Shown piece by piece: positions 35,001 through 46,424 of a stretch of DNA of 64,000 bases. The notes beneath the pieces are model-generated. The model was given only the letters and a program-made list of their open reading frames with translations, searched no databases and was not told the origin of the DNA. This DNA comes from Albugo candida (lineage: Eukaryota > Oomycota > Peronosporomycetes > Albuginales > Albuginaceae): the NCBI GenBank assembly GCA_905220665.1, contig CAJNAR010000011.1, positions 62,001-126,000 on the forward strand, written 5' to 3'. Positions within the stretch are counted from its first letter, which is position 1. Every line of letters begins with the position of its first letter. The translations under genes were made by a program, and so were the position numbers.

Positions 35001-35253
35001 AAATGAAGCGGTTTACAAGTGTCTTAATGGATTAGTACGTTCGAAGCACAATGACGTGCTGCAACATCTTGGCTCCATCATGGAAATATATGCCAAGTCG
35101 CTGTCTCCAGACTCCAGTGTGGACGAGGATATTCAGCAAGATATCAAGGTTTGCGTCAAGGAGCTACTTGCAGCATTTGAACCACAAGTCAAAGATGTTG
35201 TATCGCGGATGGCATTAGAGCACCAGAATGTTCTTACAACCGCATTACAATGA
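32014..35253 (+). CDS. IPO4: Importin-4 / Kap123-type karyopherin beta
   Basis: Nuclear import receptor of ribosomal proteins and histones in known relatives. Single exon, 1079 aa, matching the family length of about 1080. The N-terminus has an importin-N region (TQADTNQIKQAEDALKIYMK, YAAILLRKRIFKHW), followed by some twenty HEAT repeats, for example VRTAAMRAACSIIEYLEDKD, ARKRKAATLALAILSEGCSE and LHVREAACFALGQFAEFLQP. An acidic loop, ASDDEDEDKAHH (about residue 645), matches the Ran-responsive acidic insert of this subfamily, and a second acidic segment, EEDDGDDMDGEG, is near residue 820. Start chosen at the ATG 32014 that begins the conserved QLETCILQLTQ block. Confidence 0.9.
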   Translation: MQASAGYNPQQLETCILQLTQADTNQIKQAEDALKIYMKSSACIHGLMTQLEHSSYAQVRQYAAILLRKRIFKHWSALDVSMQTNLKQVLLQRAVQESTRIVRFNIIDLVAAIASRELPMQKWPELFSFVTNCAQSTSAELRVIGMYLLRLLAEQAGTFLQTIFLDLKVLFTNALQDQESINVRTAAMRAACSIIEYLEDKDLCEFQSLVPLMISVFEQCLVNGAEQEAAEFLDVFSEVASNPYPILDQSFPTFIEILLQILAHDRFDGTIHSSASFVMSEFISRKPKTIGKMNLVPKIMTTILDVIASDDEVSCGRIPELLQLDAGSKVDNQAEEDQESLGYLAQQMLDTLALNVPAKYLNPVIFGLYQEYITSPDARKRKAATLALAILSEGCSEIMCKNLDNLINSVYQMAQDNDLHVREAACFALGQFAEFLQPDISKYYDRIVPICITLLNDTTKTICALALYVLDEITQIMDSEQMAPYLDSLMTKLVNVSRSSSPGIQKMALDAIGSVALGAKENFLVYFPAIMELMQPFWHISDSRYFFLRGVAVECVGYLATALGKDNFRPYLEPLMPHVIATIQIDDSELKEQAFVYLINVAGIFKEEFGPYLDVAVTHALATLQSSDGIRLLEDEEKNWGASDDEDEDKAHHISIRTDALNSKVRALNAVEAFAANCGALFEQYIPQFLHAVAELVDYVQEDVRAAAVEALAALVLCSFNAAHPGPVDEQVWIRGEVNPNVLTSNNKIVLDAVLKAFVEDALEDPEEIVVSKTFDSLKAILERVGPTAVVNHIDTIMTQVKQVILHQHDCQAVHEEDDGDDMDGEGSSVVTSATELVCQLAQCYGEHFLSSFHAIFPDLLSYATGLRTTSDRASIIGCFAEVLPALGPNSINFVESLFPVLIQGLASDQADLKGNCAFCLGTLAEISGEKLTSAYQQMLQALHPLFTAERNDERVVDNAAAAVARMITTSPTSVPLAPVLPVFLGALPLKSDFEENEAVYKCLNGLVRSKHNDVLQHLGSIMEIYAKSLSPDSSVDEDIQQDIKVCVKELLAAFEPQVKDVVSRMALEHQNVLTTALQ

Positions 35254-35352
35254 TCAAATTCCGATAGATTTTGCAATGCGAATAGATTATTTTCATTGAA
35301 AAGTTGCTTGAATGTGTCCCATAGTCTCGCGATCTTAAAAGGTCATTAAGCA

Positions 35353-37513
35353 ATGCTTCCTGCATTCCACTTTGATTTTCATCAGCCGATTTCGCAACGT
35401 ATTGCTCAAATCGCTACATTTGATGGTGTACATCCATCACTCGTGTGTGGTACAGTTGCAGGCAAAGTTTTGATACATTCGCCGCACCTGAGCGATGGCA
35501 ATGAACCAATCCAATCTTTGAATGTGAATCGTAGCGTCACTGCGCTTGCAGCTGGCAAATTTCGCGATTCGGATATTGGGGATACGCTCATCATAGGGAC
35601 AAAATCGAGTATACTAGCCTACAATGTTGAGCGAAACGTAGATTTGTTCTATAAAGACTTGCCGGACGGCGTTACTGCATTGATATTTGCTCGAATTCCC
35701 ATGCTTCAGTCCGGCTCCACCGCGGAAAATATGATCGTGGTGGGAGGAAACTGCTCTATCCAAGGCTACAACTACCTCGGTAACGAGACATTGTGGACAG
35801 TGACAAGCGATAATGTGGGAGCTCTCGCATTGTGTGACATTAGTGGCCAGGGTCAGCAAGAGCTCGTGGTTGGAACTGATGACTTTGAAATTTCGACTTA
35901 TCAAAACGATCAAATTGTTCATGAATGCACAGAAACCAGCCGTGTTGTTGCACTGACGTCAATAGAGCATCAACTTTTTGGATACGCACTACAGAATGGC
36001 ACCGTTGGAGTGTATCGAGGAAAGAATCGTGCATGGCGTGTGAAATCGAACAAAGAGCCGACGTCACTTTACAGTTTTGACGTTAATGGCGACAGCGAGC
36101 CAGAGCTAATTATTGGGTGGAGAAATGGGAAGATGGAAGCTCGAAAAGTAGCAAATGGCGAATTAGTGCATAAATACAGCCTTTCAGCTTCGATTGCAGC
36201 AATAGTATCGGGCGATTATCAAATGGATGGGACCGAGCAATTGATTTGCTTTGTATCGGATGGACAAGTGCATGGGTACGTCGCTGGTGAGATTCCTGTC
36301 ACCAGTATTCAAGATCAAGCCCGGCAAGCTGAGAATGAAATTTCCAAGCTGCTTCAGCAAAAAGCAAATCTTTATGCAGAACTTCGCAGATTGGAAAGTG
36401 GTGGTTCAAATGTTGAGTCGGGATCTACATTTTGCATCCCCGCAAGCACGCAAATACGAATAGAGAATACAACCAAAAGGGATTCTTCCAATTTGGAACT
36501 CTCCGTTACAACGGGAAACGAAGCGGTGATAAAAATGCTGATATTTTTCGAATATGATGCAGGAGTGTTTGATGGAGAATCATTTGTCGTACGCCCACCG
36601 ATCCCTTCCGCTACGGTCGCAGTCTCACTCAATTACACCAAATGTGCTGCCGTTAATTTCGATATAAGAGTTCTCGTCAGTGCACGTGCCAGCAATGCAA
36701 TGTCTCATGTCTTCCAATGCTCCTACCAGCTTCCAAAATTTGCAATGTTTCTCCATCTGTCCAGCAAGTGGGATGATAAAAGTAATGGTTGTGTCCGATT
36801 TAAAACGCCCCACAGAGTACAACAAATGCTTTCCTGGATGCAAAACTCCTTCATACTCTCAAACATGGGCACCTCCATCGCGTCAAAACAGTATATTGCC
36901 CATTTTCGATCACTGAGTGAGGAAACGACGCTGACTATAGAAATCAATGACACAGAGACAGCCATGCATACAAATGATATGCATTTGGCAGCTGAGATGA
37001 TTCAGGACATGTGCAACTTTTCAAAGTGCCGCGAGCTAGAATCAGTTGCTGATTTCCCACAAAAGATGCAAAAATTCTGTTGTTTACTGGAAAAAGTCGA
37101 TGAACTGAATACAATTCGTCTGAAATTGACTGGAGAAATGGCGGACGAGTCGGTTTCAGTGAAGAATCTGATTGTTCAGGCGGAGGATGCTCGACTTCTG
37201 AATGAAATGTAAGGCTCATAATTCATTTCTTCGATCTCTAACGTGACTCCAATGCAGGGAACGAATGCGTCGAAGCTATTCTTCACTCTTCACTTTAAAC
37301 AATCAACTTTTGGGTGAATATATGAAAAGAAAAAATAATCAGCAAGCGCTTTTAAAAGCTTTGAAGGAAGTGAATACCATGATACAAGTGACAGGAAATC
37401 TACGCTATGGGAATGCAAAAACACGTGCGATCTCTGCGTGCCGAAAGGCAATACAAACCAGTAACATGCAATCCTTATTACATATCGTGGAGACGGGAAA
37501 AGAAGACGTATGA
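35353..37513 (+). CDS. BBS2: Bardet-Biedl syndrome protein 2 (BBSome subunit)
   Basis: BBSome component for ciliary membrane-protein traffic. Exons 35353-37208 and 37258-37513 (49-nt intron) give 703 aa, near the human length. The N-terminal beta-propeller has the typical HPSLVCGTVAGKVLIHSPH, VTALAAGKFRDSDIGDTLII and LIIGWRNGKMEARK. A coiled coil (about 320-345, QARQAENEISKLLQQKANLY) is followed by a GAE-like domain and helical C-terminal segments (RMRRSYSSLFTLNNQLLGEY, LLKALKEVNTMIQ). Its presence supports a flagellated zoospore stage. It lies 99 bp downstream of importin-4 on the same strand. Confidence 0.9.
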
Positions 37514-37566
37514 ATCAGCCAAGATATACCACTATGCAATTCCATCACTGAGCGTATCGCATCTTC

Positions 37567-37791
37567 ATGGACGACCATCCGTCATCTTCCTCTTCGAATG
37601 TTATTCTCCGTATGATCGGATCATTCCTACCGCCAACATATCACTCAATGACCAGAGCAATCAGCCAATCTGATAATACCTCTTCTCAGGATGACAAGAA
37701 TTTGGCTCAAATGGACGCGTTTGGTTGTGTTGCTCATATGCGTTACAATCGGGCTCTTTCTTGTCCAATGCGCTCTTATCCGGCGAGATAA
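37567..37791 (+). CDS. Possible small Ser-rich / membrane protein, structure unresolved
   Basis: A 74-codon frame starting MDDHPSSSSSNVILRMIG. The overlapping +1 frame encodes a convincing transmembrane helix (LKWTRLVVLLICVTIGLFLV) from about 37701, which suggests a small intron or frameshift between the Ser-rich N-terminus and a membrane anchor. No family recognised. Confidence 0.35.
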   Translation: MDDHPSSSSSNVILRMIGSFLPPTYHSMTRAISQSDNTSSQDDKNLAQMDAFGCVAHMRYNRALSCPMRSYPAR

Positions 37792-37855
37792 TTAATTCGT
37801 GGCGCACGCCTTTGCTGCCCGCGGCGTTATGGACCCGTGCCTCCAGTGTTGATTT

Positions 37856-38155
37856 CTACATCAATAGCAGCATGTGATTATATGATTCATGATGTTCGTC
37901 TTTACGAACGAGTTCTTCAAGAGCCTGAATTTCTAATCGCACAGATGCGAGATAGTCTGCTGATTCATTCATATAGAATCGCTTTCGCAAACGCAAAATA
38001 ACAAGTTTTTTCATACTTTCCACCAAGCAAAAGTGTATGCGTATGGAGAAGACGTACGGAAGGATAAGATCATTCAAAATTGAAAAGCATCCAATGTAAA
38101 ACAACGCCGTAAACAACGAATTTGTGGCAAATTCGCTTTTCATTGTTGCTTCCAT
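37856..38155 (-). CDS. Small hypothetical protein, about 99 aa
   Basis: Starts MEATMKSEFATNSLFTALFY with a hydrophobic segment near residues 12-38 and ends in a charged helix (LASVRLEIQALEELVRK). It lies 53 bp downstream of SEC31 on the same strand. A short intron near 38000 (gtcttc...gaaag) is possible. No family recognised. Confidence 0.4.
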   Translation of the reverse strand: MEATMKSEFATNSLFTALFYIGCFSILNDLILPYVFSIRIHFCLVESMKKLVILRLRKRFYMNESADYLASVRLEIQALEELVRKDEHHESYNHMLLLM

Positions 38156-38208
38156 TCACAATGTATTATCGCTATACCGAAATAGTGTGGTTACCCCAAT
38201 TTACAACA

Positions 38209-41200
38209 TCAACGAAGTCGCTTCATCGCCAAATACAAAAGTCCTTTCAATCCGCGAAGCCAATCTTTGTGTTGCACCCACTCTGTAGCCGTCCAGCCGA
38301 CATATATCTGCTGCGCTGAAGCAAAATCAGCTTTTGTAAAGCATTGACACATATCGTGTAACTGTGCCACCATCGCTGTCGACAGAATTCCTGCATTGAG
38401 TTTCGAGTACATAATGTCTTTTGCCTTTTTGATCTCTGACATTTGCTTTTGTTCGAGCTACAAAAAGGTGTAATGAGTAACGTAAAAGGAGAGTGACGTA
38501 CATTGCGTACCATTGTCAATGGGAGACTTTGAATATGCGCAATGAGATCGTCAAATGTCTTCACAATCGCTAAATCCTCTTGCGATACATTTTCAGTGGT
38601 TCCTAACACAACGTCACTTGCAAATGACGCTTTCGCAGACGACTTGACTGGGGACAGCGTGGCTGACGATGTGTTCCCGTACTTCAAAGTGAGTTCGCGA
38701 TTGCCCACACTGCTCACAAACCCGTCTTTTTTCTGAGAGCTCATATCGACCGATGGCGTTGAGATGCGTGATGACGACAGCGATGACGCAGCTGCTAAGG
38801 AATTGACTCCAGTTGATTGCATGACTGACGGTGACGCATTGTAAGCGGTCGTATCGGATGGGTACATTGGAGTCGCAGGTGCATTCATGGTGATGCCACC
38901 AACAGGAGCAGTTGAGAAAGCTGGTTGTTGGTTGGGATATTGAACGTTTGCTGTGGGTGCTGCCGCTTGGTAGGCTGCATTAGAGGGATTGCCAGGAGCG
39001 TAAGCGCTCTGTTGCATTGGGTATGGAGCATTTGGCTGTTGGGCTTGTGTCGAAATACCAGGGTATGCGTTAGGCTGTTGGACCTGAGAGGGAAGAGCTG
39101 GCGCTGGATAGGAAGGAGTTCGGTCGATTCCGGGTTGCTGTGAAGGATAAGAAGGTTGTTGTTGTGGACCCCCACCACGTCCCAAATGCGGGGTGTACGC
39201 TTGAGATTCTTGCGGAGCACTGTATGGAGATGCGTTTTGGTTGGCGCCGTACATCGGAGTTGTTTCTCTTCCGGTCGGATAATTTCCTGATTGGAAAGAT
39301 GAATATCCAGTTGTATTGTTGACTGCAGCCTTTGGCATATTTGGAGATGGCGCAGGTTGAGCGTATTGATTGGAACTCTGCAATGAAGATTGTCCATACT
39401 GCTGCTGACTGTTCTGTGCGTGAACGGATATATCGAAAACTTCAAACGGGAATGGTGGAGGTTGATAGCCTTGTTGCGGAGCTGCGTGGAATATTCGATC
39501 TCTTAGAATCGCGCATTCCAAGTCTGGGTATCGAGCGTATTTTGCGGCTATATCGAGTCTTCCTTGAGTGGCAAGCTATCAAAGAATGCGGTGAGCATTA
39601 GTGGCAAACAAACGTCAGCAGTTATGCTCTTACAAGCGTGGCATATTCGGCTATACAGCGAGAAACCTCTGCTGTCATGTTTTGTTCTGCTTGATCAACA
39701 GCCTGACAGAATACCGAGACTTTCTCGACTAGCTTTTGTAAGGCGTAAGTTCTTCCAAAAGTGCCTGATTCTAATTGACACTCATGGACCCAAGCGTTCA
39801 CGGTCTTGGCAACATTCACAGCACACATGTAGCACAATGTGGCTGAAGACATATCTCCTGCAGCTTCCAAGCGTTCCGCCAATTTGTCACACAATCCTGG
39901 AAATTCTTCACTCTTTGCGTATGTGCTCAACATTGCCAGCGTTTCTCTCCATTCTTTGAGGTTGGAGCTCTCGACAAGGTCCAGTAGTTCATTACGGATG
40001 ACGGCGGAAACGATGTGCATGACAGGTCTCTTCTGATGTTCGAAGAATGCACGTTGAGTTTTATCCCATAGTTCTGGTCCACCACAAGAAGCTAATAAAA
40101 GCGCATCGGCAAATTGGTTGTAATGGAGACAACAATTGACAGCCAGCTCGAAGTTGCCCACCAGCAAAGCCTGCATGAGGATCGACTCGGATTTCTCTGT
40201 GTACACTGGCACAGGCACCGTATCAAGTCGCTTACTGTCATCGTCCGGTAGGGATGATCCAATATCGGAGAGATCTTCGACAGAAGTTGGTTCTGCTTGA
40301 GGACCTGCTGAGAAAACGTCCTCAGCCGCAACGCCATTCTGCAAAAACTCGTTTATTTACTAAGTGTCAAGAAAAAGACGACCAACGTACATCGGTAGGA
40401 GCGAGCATGTCGTTGACTGCTGTTGGAGTACTTGCAGCGGGTTTTTCAGGTGCAAATCGTTCGTTTGCTTGACGAATCTTCTCCGCATCGAGGCCCAAGT
40501 AAAGTAAGAGGTGCTGCCGCGCATCCTTTTCAAAGAGTATTTTCATCAGACGCCACACACTTTTGCTGTGTTCTGTTGTTGCTGACGCCACTTTGCGATC
40601 GCACAAACCAGCGACGTCTTTTGATTCTAATGAGCGGTCTAACTCTTCGGCATCTTGAACAGCCGAGTGTTCTGTGACAACGTAGTGAAGATGGATGAGC
40701 CGTCTACGATCCGCATTGGCTCCGATCGGTTCTTTCGGGTTTCCAATTGTGACAAGTTTGCCACCAAAACCGAATGTCGCACCAACAGGTCGACGCATCC
40801 ATCTCGGTGCACGACATGCTGGATTGCCTCCACCAGCAAGTCCCCAGACTTGAACCTTGCCATCTAATGTGCACGCTGACGCTACTGCAGGTATACGAGG
40901 CGACCACTGAACTTTGATTCGACGTTGACCCGAGCCACCACCGAAAAACTGATCAGAGCCTAGCGATGGCGTGTGGCTTTGCTCTGACGGGAATTCAAAC
41001 ATCGATTGACGAGAATATAAATCCCATAAAAGCGTCCGATTGTCTTTGGCACATGATAAAACGAGGCCCGGATCATTGGGGCACCATGAAAGAGACAGAA
41101 TACCGGCTGTATGTTCATTGAATTCGGCAAGCGGAGTCGTTGTAGAATTCCGTAAATCCCAAAGTTTGATCACTGGCCTTTGATCATCTCCTGATGCAGT

Positions 41201-41979
41201 AGCGATTTGCAAGCCTTCCCTTGGGTTCCATGCTATTGCCGACACAGTGCCACGTTGAGGGTCTCGCATCTCACACCAGGGCTTCTTTTGCTTCAGATCC
41301 CAAATAACAACAGAGCCATTTTGTGTTCCCGTTGCCAAGATATAATTAACTTGTGTGTTCCACGCAACGCTGATAAAGTATAAGTTTTTTTTATCAAGTT
41401 ATGAAAATCACTATAAAATGTGACAGCATACCTCGTTATCTCATTTATTTGCCCTTGCGTGATACTTCCTCCACTCGGTGTGAATACTGCAGGATTTGAT
41501 AGTTTTTCTAGTGACATGATGTATACTTCGCCGTCACTGCCACCAGATGCAATCAGATGGGAACTGTCGTCATGAGGATTGAATTGGATGTCATTGACGC
41601 ATCCTTTGTGACGTGACACTCTGCCGATTTCGAGCTGACTCGACTCTTTCTTATCCTCCATGGCTTTTGGATTCCAAAAGCTTACCATTCCGTCAGACAT
41701 TCCTCCTGCTACCACTCCATACGGACACGTTTCATTGTGCTTGAGAATGTCTCTCCACGCGAGTGAAGTGAATCGATTCGGTGTTTTCACAGAATTTATC
41801 ACATTCATTTGGTGAGTTGGATCGTTGAAATCAATAGACACAAGTTTTATCTCTCCTCCTGTGTTTTCAAATCCAACGCCTGAATCGCCTCTGGACCCTA
41901 GTGCAAGGAGATTTGCTTTTCTTTTACTTGGGCTCCAAGCAACATTTGCATTCGCTTGTATTTCCTTCAGCAAAGACAT
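38209..41979 (-). CDS. SEC31: COPII coat protein SEC31, five exons
   Basis: Outer COPII coat subunit for ER export. Exons 41979-41432, 41369-40391, 40338-39634, 39575-38502 and 38457-38209 (introns 44-63 nt) sum to 3555 nt (1184 aa). The N-terminal WD40 propeller includes ANVAWSPSKRKANLLALGSR, VAGGMSDGMVSFWNP, NGSVVIWDLKQKKPW and SLSWCPNDPGLVLSCAKDNR. A helical ancestral-coatomer domain follows (KSVWRLMKILFEKDARQHLL, ALLVGNFELAVNCCLHYNQF), then a Pro/Gln/Tyr-rich SEC23-binding segment (about residues 760-920), and a C-terminal helical bundle (LHDMCQCFTKADFASAQQIY). All splice sites are GT-AG and restore the family sequence. Confidence 0.93.
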
Positions 41980-42975
41980 GGGTACCCGTCGATTCTCGAA
42001 ATTTGATCGTTTTTATAATAAGCGGCTCCCCCCTTCTGAAATGGAGTATACGTGGTATACTAAGGTCCAACTGTGTAGGTTAATATTAGAGACCCATACG
42101 TGTCATACACTGAGCAATGATTATTTTGTGTGGCCATTTCCTGAGTATCTATTAGTCTATAAGCTACAGCCACCCCATACCTGACGCTACCGCCTTGAAG
42201 GGATCTGACTATCGCTCCTCACATTGTGGTGCTTTTAATGCATGTATACAAACCCATTAAAGTATACTAGTGGCAACATTAGCTTAGTATAGAGGTCGAA
42301 GCAGTACAGAACAAGTGACAGACGTCGACCAGATGAGTCTTTCGGGCGTTGATATTGTGTTAGATACTTTGATAACGTCACGGTGCATTCACATTACAGC
42401 TGGTGAAATTGTTGTGTATATTCTTTGAATAACGCTTCTTCCCTGCCGTTATGCCGTGTGGGCAAAAAAGGCATAGCGATGAAGTACTTGGGGCACTCAG
42501 ACGAACGGCACTAGGAAACGTGGGAAACGCGAGATAGGCTGAAATAATATGCAACTCTCGCGGTAGTATTTCGAGCTCCGATTGATTGAAAAAGTGGTAG
42601 AGATTATTTGCTTTGCCTGCTTCCGAATACGATTTTTGAAAGGCTGTACTTCCTGGACGCTTCTGTCGGTATGACGTCATTGCAAACAAAATTGGAGGGA
42701 GTTCTATAAATGGGGCACATGGAAGGAACACTTCTCATTAGAGCTTTATCGATGGACATTAGTGCACGTTTCATGAATGAAATGGTACATTCAATGCTGT
42801 TCATGATTGAGTCGTGTCCTGGCCAGTGTTGTAAAGTCGATATCGCTGGCAGTGTAGGAGGAATGTCTCACAGATTTTGCTTTGAAAGCTGCTGGCAATG
42901 TCATTGTCCAATCCAATTCGTTTGAGTACATGAATTAGCCAATTATATGCATGCAGACAGACGACAGAATTCGTT
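41980..42975. other. Intergenic stretch with unassigned minus-strand reading frames
   Basis: Minus-strand frames at 42378-42731 and 42604-42804 look protein-like but I recognise no family. They could be exons of one small gene ending near 42378. No repeats or RNA genes seen. Confidence 0.35.
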
Positions 42976-45887
42976 ATGACTCGACTTGATAGCGAACCAT
43001 TATTTGCAGCGATTACCTGTGTCATTCATCCTGAGTCGGTAAATGAAATCGAGCATGTAGCATTAAAATGCTGTCTTTTAGACGGTGGTGCATCTATTGT
43101 ACCATTCAACAGTCGTGTAGATAGTATACAAGGAGATACAATACTCTCAAAACACGTCACACATGTAATCTGTAGACCGGAGCAATACAGCGCTTTTGTA
43201 CCTCCTCGAAAGAATCAATTTTACCACATCATACGTCCAGAATGGGTCTATCGCTGCTACCTATACAAAGTGTTAATACCACTCCGCTCCTTTAGCGCGA
43301 ATCCCGACTTGTTTTTCGGAACACTTGCATTCGTTGCAGACCAAGTTGAGAACGATCCAAAAAGAGTCGTTTTTACGCTGATTCGATATTTCGGTGGAAT
43401 GATCATTGAAAGTGAAGAGCAGTATAAATTTGCAACACATTACCTTGTTTTTGATCATTCACCCAATTACAATGTGAAGAGGTATTGCATCAGTAAAGAT
43501 TTCGATCCAAAAGCCCTAAAACTCCATTTGAACAAATGGGAGGAAGATTTGAAAAAAAACCTTCAAGCTTATCCGATGAACTGTGGAGCAATGTTGCCAG
43601 ATTGCGTTATCGGCTACTTGAGCAAAATTGCTGGAATCACGAATCAACATGTCGTTACCTATAAGTGGCTAGAGAAATGCCTTCAAGAGAAGACGAGGCT
43701 ACCAGAAGCAGCATTTCGACCTACATACGCTCTACAGTTAGCTGATGAACTTTTTTGTGATGTGAGTGATCAAATAGCCTTCAGCAATATGAATCCAGGA
43801 TACTTTCGTGAAGACAATACAACTGTCGAGTATTTGATAGAGGAAAGCGATTTTTATTCGAAAACACTGACTTTGGTAGCGACTTTGATCATTACTTTTG
43901 GACTCTACAACGATCTTACCTTTTTGCTCGCTGTGTTTAGCGATCAAGTTGTATGACAGAAAAACGAATAAGTGTACCTCTTGGTAGAGGATCAACAGTT
44001 TTAATTGCTCGGCATGTGTCACCAAGCGGAAGGATCCGAGTCGTTGATTGTCTGCAAAACACAGGCGTCGAAATAGTTACGGTTCCGAATGAAAGTTCCT
44101 GTGAAGACATCTATGAGTTCATGTGCTTGGTCGATGTCGTTGTCTGTCAATATCGGTCTGGAAAGGAATATCGGGAAGCTGTGAAGCAGAAAAAGCGTAT
44201 TGTCAGCGTACTTTGGGTCCTATTCGGGCAAACATTTGACATGAGTAAGCACTAGGACGCAGAATAAGCATCGAATCACATTTCAACCTCGTAGAACTTT
44301 CTGATGGGCAAGATACGGACAAAGAGAGACTCTTGCAAAGTTTGTATCAACCTGTTCGCGCTTTTGGTGGAATACCGAGCATGCACGGCTTTGTGATCAC
44401 TCTGTCAGGGTTTACCAATCGCACGAATCCCACACGGAATGCTCTTCAGACAGCCATCTGTCTAACAGGAGCATGCATCTTACCGATTTTATCGCGAAAT
44501 CATTCTACTCATCTTTTGTGTTATGAGCCTGGTGGAGAGAAATATCATCGTGCAAAACAGTGGAATTTTGCTAATATACTCAAACATCAGGTACCTGATC
44601 TGCGATAGAAACATTTCTCACTCTAATGTTTCGAGTCGGATTTAGTGGCTTCTCGATTGCCTTGAGAGATGGAAGTATGTTTCAGAGAGTACGTATTCTT
44701 GGACAAGTTTCGATTGTGAAGGTCAAAATGATGAACGAATGTCGACCACCATCGAAATAGCTCGTCTAAAAGAAAATTCGGATGATAACAAAGAGAATAT
44801 GGTCGACCTCCAGCCTGAAATGGACACACAGTACAATCAACGCAAAGTCAAATCCTTTGTCGAGTCCGAACCAGAGAATGAAGACACGCAGCAAAGAAAT
44901 GGGACCACACGTGAGATTGGCGCTGTTTCACATGGTCAGGAGACGCCAAGTAGTCTCGTTCTTGCTCCTATCATGGACACATTAAAGATAAATGGACAAG
45001 ACGATGAGCATTCTCGGCGAGTATCTTCCGGATTGGAATTACTTACAAGCCTTGCCGATGTTTCATTAAACTTACAAGACACTGGGCATGCCTCGCAGAC
45101 TTCATCATGTCCACAAAGCCTGAAACGAAAAATGGACGTATTTCCGGCAGCTACAAGCTCTCCACAAAAATCTCGTCGGAAAAACTACACAGTAGCGAAA
45201 AAAGCAAGCACCCATCAATTCAGATTCCTTCTTACTGGCAATAAAGATGAATGTGCTTCAAACAGTTCTGTGATTGCAGCCTTAGGTGGTCGCGTCTGTC
45301 AAAGCGGGAGGAAATTTGACATGCAATGCACGCATGTCATTTGCAGTGAGCTCAAACGAACCGAGAAATTCGTTGCTGGTTGTGCTGCAGGAAAGTGGAT
45401 TCTAAGACCATCGTTCTTGTGTGCGAGCTCGCAAGCAGGCTACTTTGTGGACGAGGCGCCGCATGAATGGGGAGCAGAATCCACGTCTCAGGACAAAGTC
45501 GATTCCCGAATATGGTATTTGGCCCCTCAATTCTGGCGAAACGAACGAGCTGCTGGTCGACCTGGCGTGTATAATGGATGGCGCTTCCTTATTCATCCTC
45601 GATGCATTCCACCTGCTGACATGTGCGAACGAATTGTTATCGCAGCCGATGGAGTCGTTGTACCATCGCAAAACAAAGCAAAAGACCTCGTCAAGCTCGG
45701 AAGCCAACACACAGACGAGCGCCCCGTATTGGCATTGCTACCAATTGGTCTATCTCCACGCGATGCACAATTCAAAATGTTCAAAACAACTAAACTGAAA
45801 TGTGTCAATGCCGGTTTCCTCATTGATTACATTACAAAAGATCAGCAGCATCGTCCGCAGTACAAAGATTATCTGATCGGAGGGTAG
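42976..45887 (+). CDS. TOPBP1: TopBP1-like multi-BRCT checkpoint protein
   Basis: A scaffold for replication start and ATR checkpoint signalling in known relatives. Exons 42976-43875, 43941-44244, 44295-44590 and 44646-45887 (introns 65, 50 and 55 nt) give 913 aa. I see about six BRCT units. The first pair contains FYHIIRPEWVYRCYLYKVL and VVTYKWLEKCLQEKTRLPE. The middle pair includes STVLIARHVSPSGRIRVVD and, across intron 3, HQ joined to WLLDCLERWKYV. After a Ser/Glu-rich linker comes the C-terminal twin: CTHVICSELKRTEKFVAGCA, AGKWILRPSFLCASSQAGYF then VDEAPHEWG, then GVYNGWRFLIHPRC and NAGFLIDYI. The twin most resembles TopBP1 BRCT7/8; PTIP is the main alternative. Confidence 0.82.
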
Positions 45888-45937
45888 GATTTCTACGAGA
45901 CAATTAGAAGGGAATCGTGTTGGAACATCTAAACGAT

Positions 45938-46414
45938 TCACAGGCCGCTGGATAAGAGGAAGTACATGGTTATGGACAGTGGCCTTCGTACCTTTTGAAA
46001 AGATTGGTATCCACCTGTTAGAACTCGGATTTGCGGTCTTGATTCATGCTCATGTAACATTACATCGATGCGCGATTTAAATCGCTGTGCGCAGAACGGC
46101 GCTCGTACTTGACTAAACATACAATGAAATACAACCATTTTCTTATTTTTGTAACGCTGCACGAGTTCATCGACCTGCTCATCATCCTGAAAAGAATCAT
46201 TTGAAGGTGCGTTTATGGCACTTCGAATGTGTCCATTTTCGTCATAATCATCGTCACGAACATCGATCACCGTCATATCGCTATTGGGATACATTTCTGA
46301 ATCGTTCGTATATGCATTAGACAGCTGGTTTCCCAGAATAGGACGTAGTAACTCTGCAAGTGCGGCAGGTGATATTCGCTGGATTGTATCCATTTTAGTG
46401 ATGCAGTCATTCAT
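45938..46414 (-). CDS. CDC25/ACR2-like rhodanese-fold phosphatase or arsenate reductase
   Basis: A rhodanese-fold protein of the small Arath-CDC25/ACR2 class. Key blocks: MTVIDVRDDDYDENGHIRSA, an active-site loop MVVFHCMFSQVRAPFCA with the Cys-x5-Arg signature, and IRVLTGGYQSF near the C-terminus. The second ATG at 46393 (MDTIQRISPAALAELL) fits the family start better than the one at 46414. The end is uncertain: after YQSFQK a GTACGAAGG donor could splice to a short last exon; unspliced it ends at 45938. It is convergent with TOPBP1, 50 bp apart, and divergent from EIF1AD, with 31 bp between the 46393 start and 46425. Confidence 0.8.
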   Translation of the reverse strand: MNDCITKMDTIQRISPAALAELLRPILGNQLSNAYTNDSEMYPNSDMTVIDVRDDDYDENGHIRSAINAPSNDSFQDDEQVDELVQRYKNKKMVVFHCMFSQVRAPFCAQRFKSRIDVMLHEHESRPQIRVLTGGYQSFQKVRRPLSITMYFLLSSGL

Positions 46415-46424
46415 TGGTCATAAT

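Noticed and set aside
42801..43025. Minus-strand frame overlapping the TOPBP1 start
   Set aside because: It lies partly over the well-supported first BRCT exon and has no recognised family.
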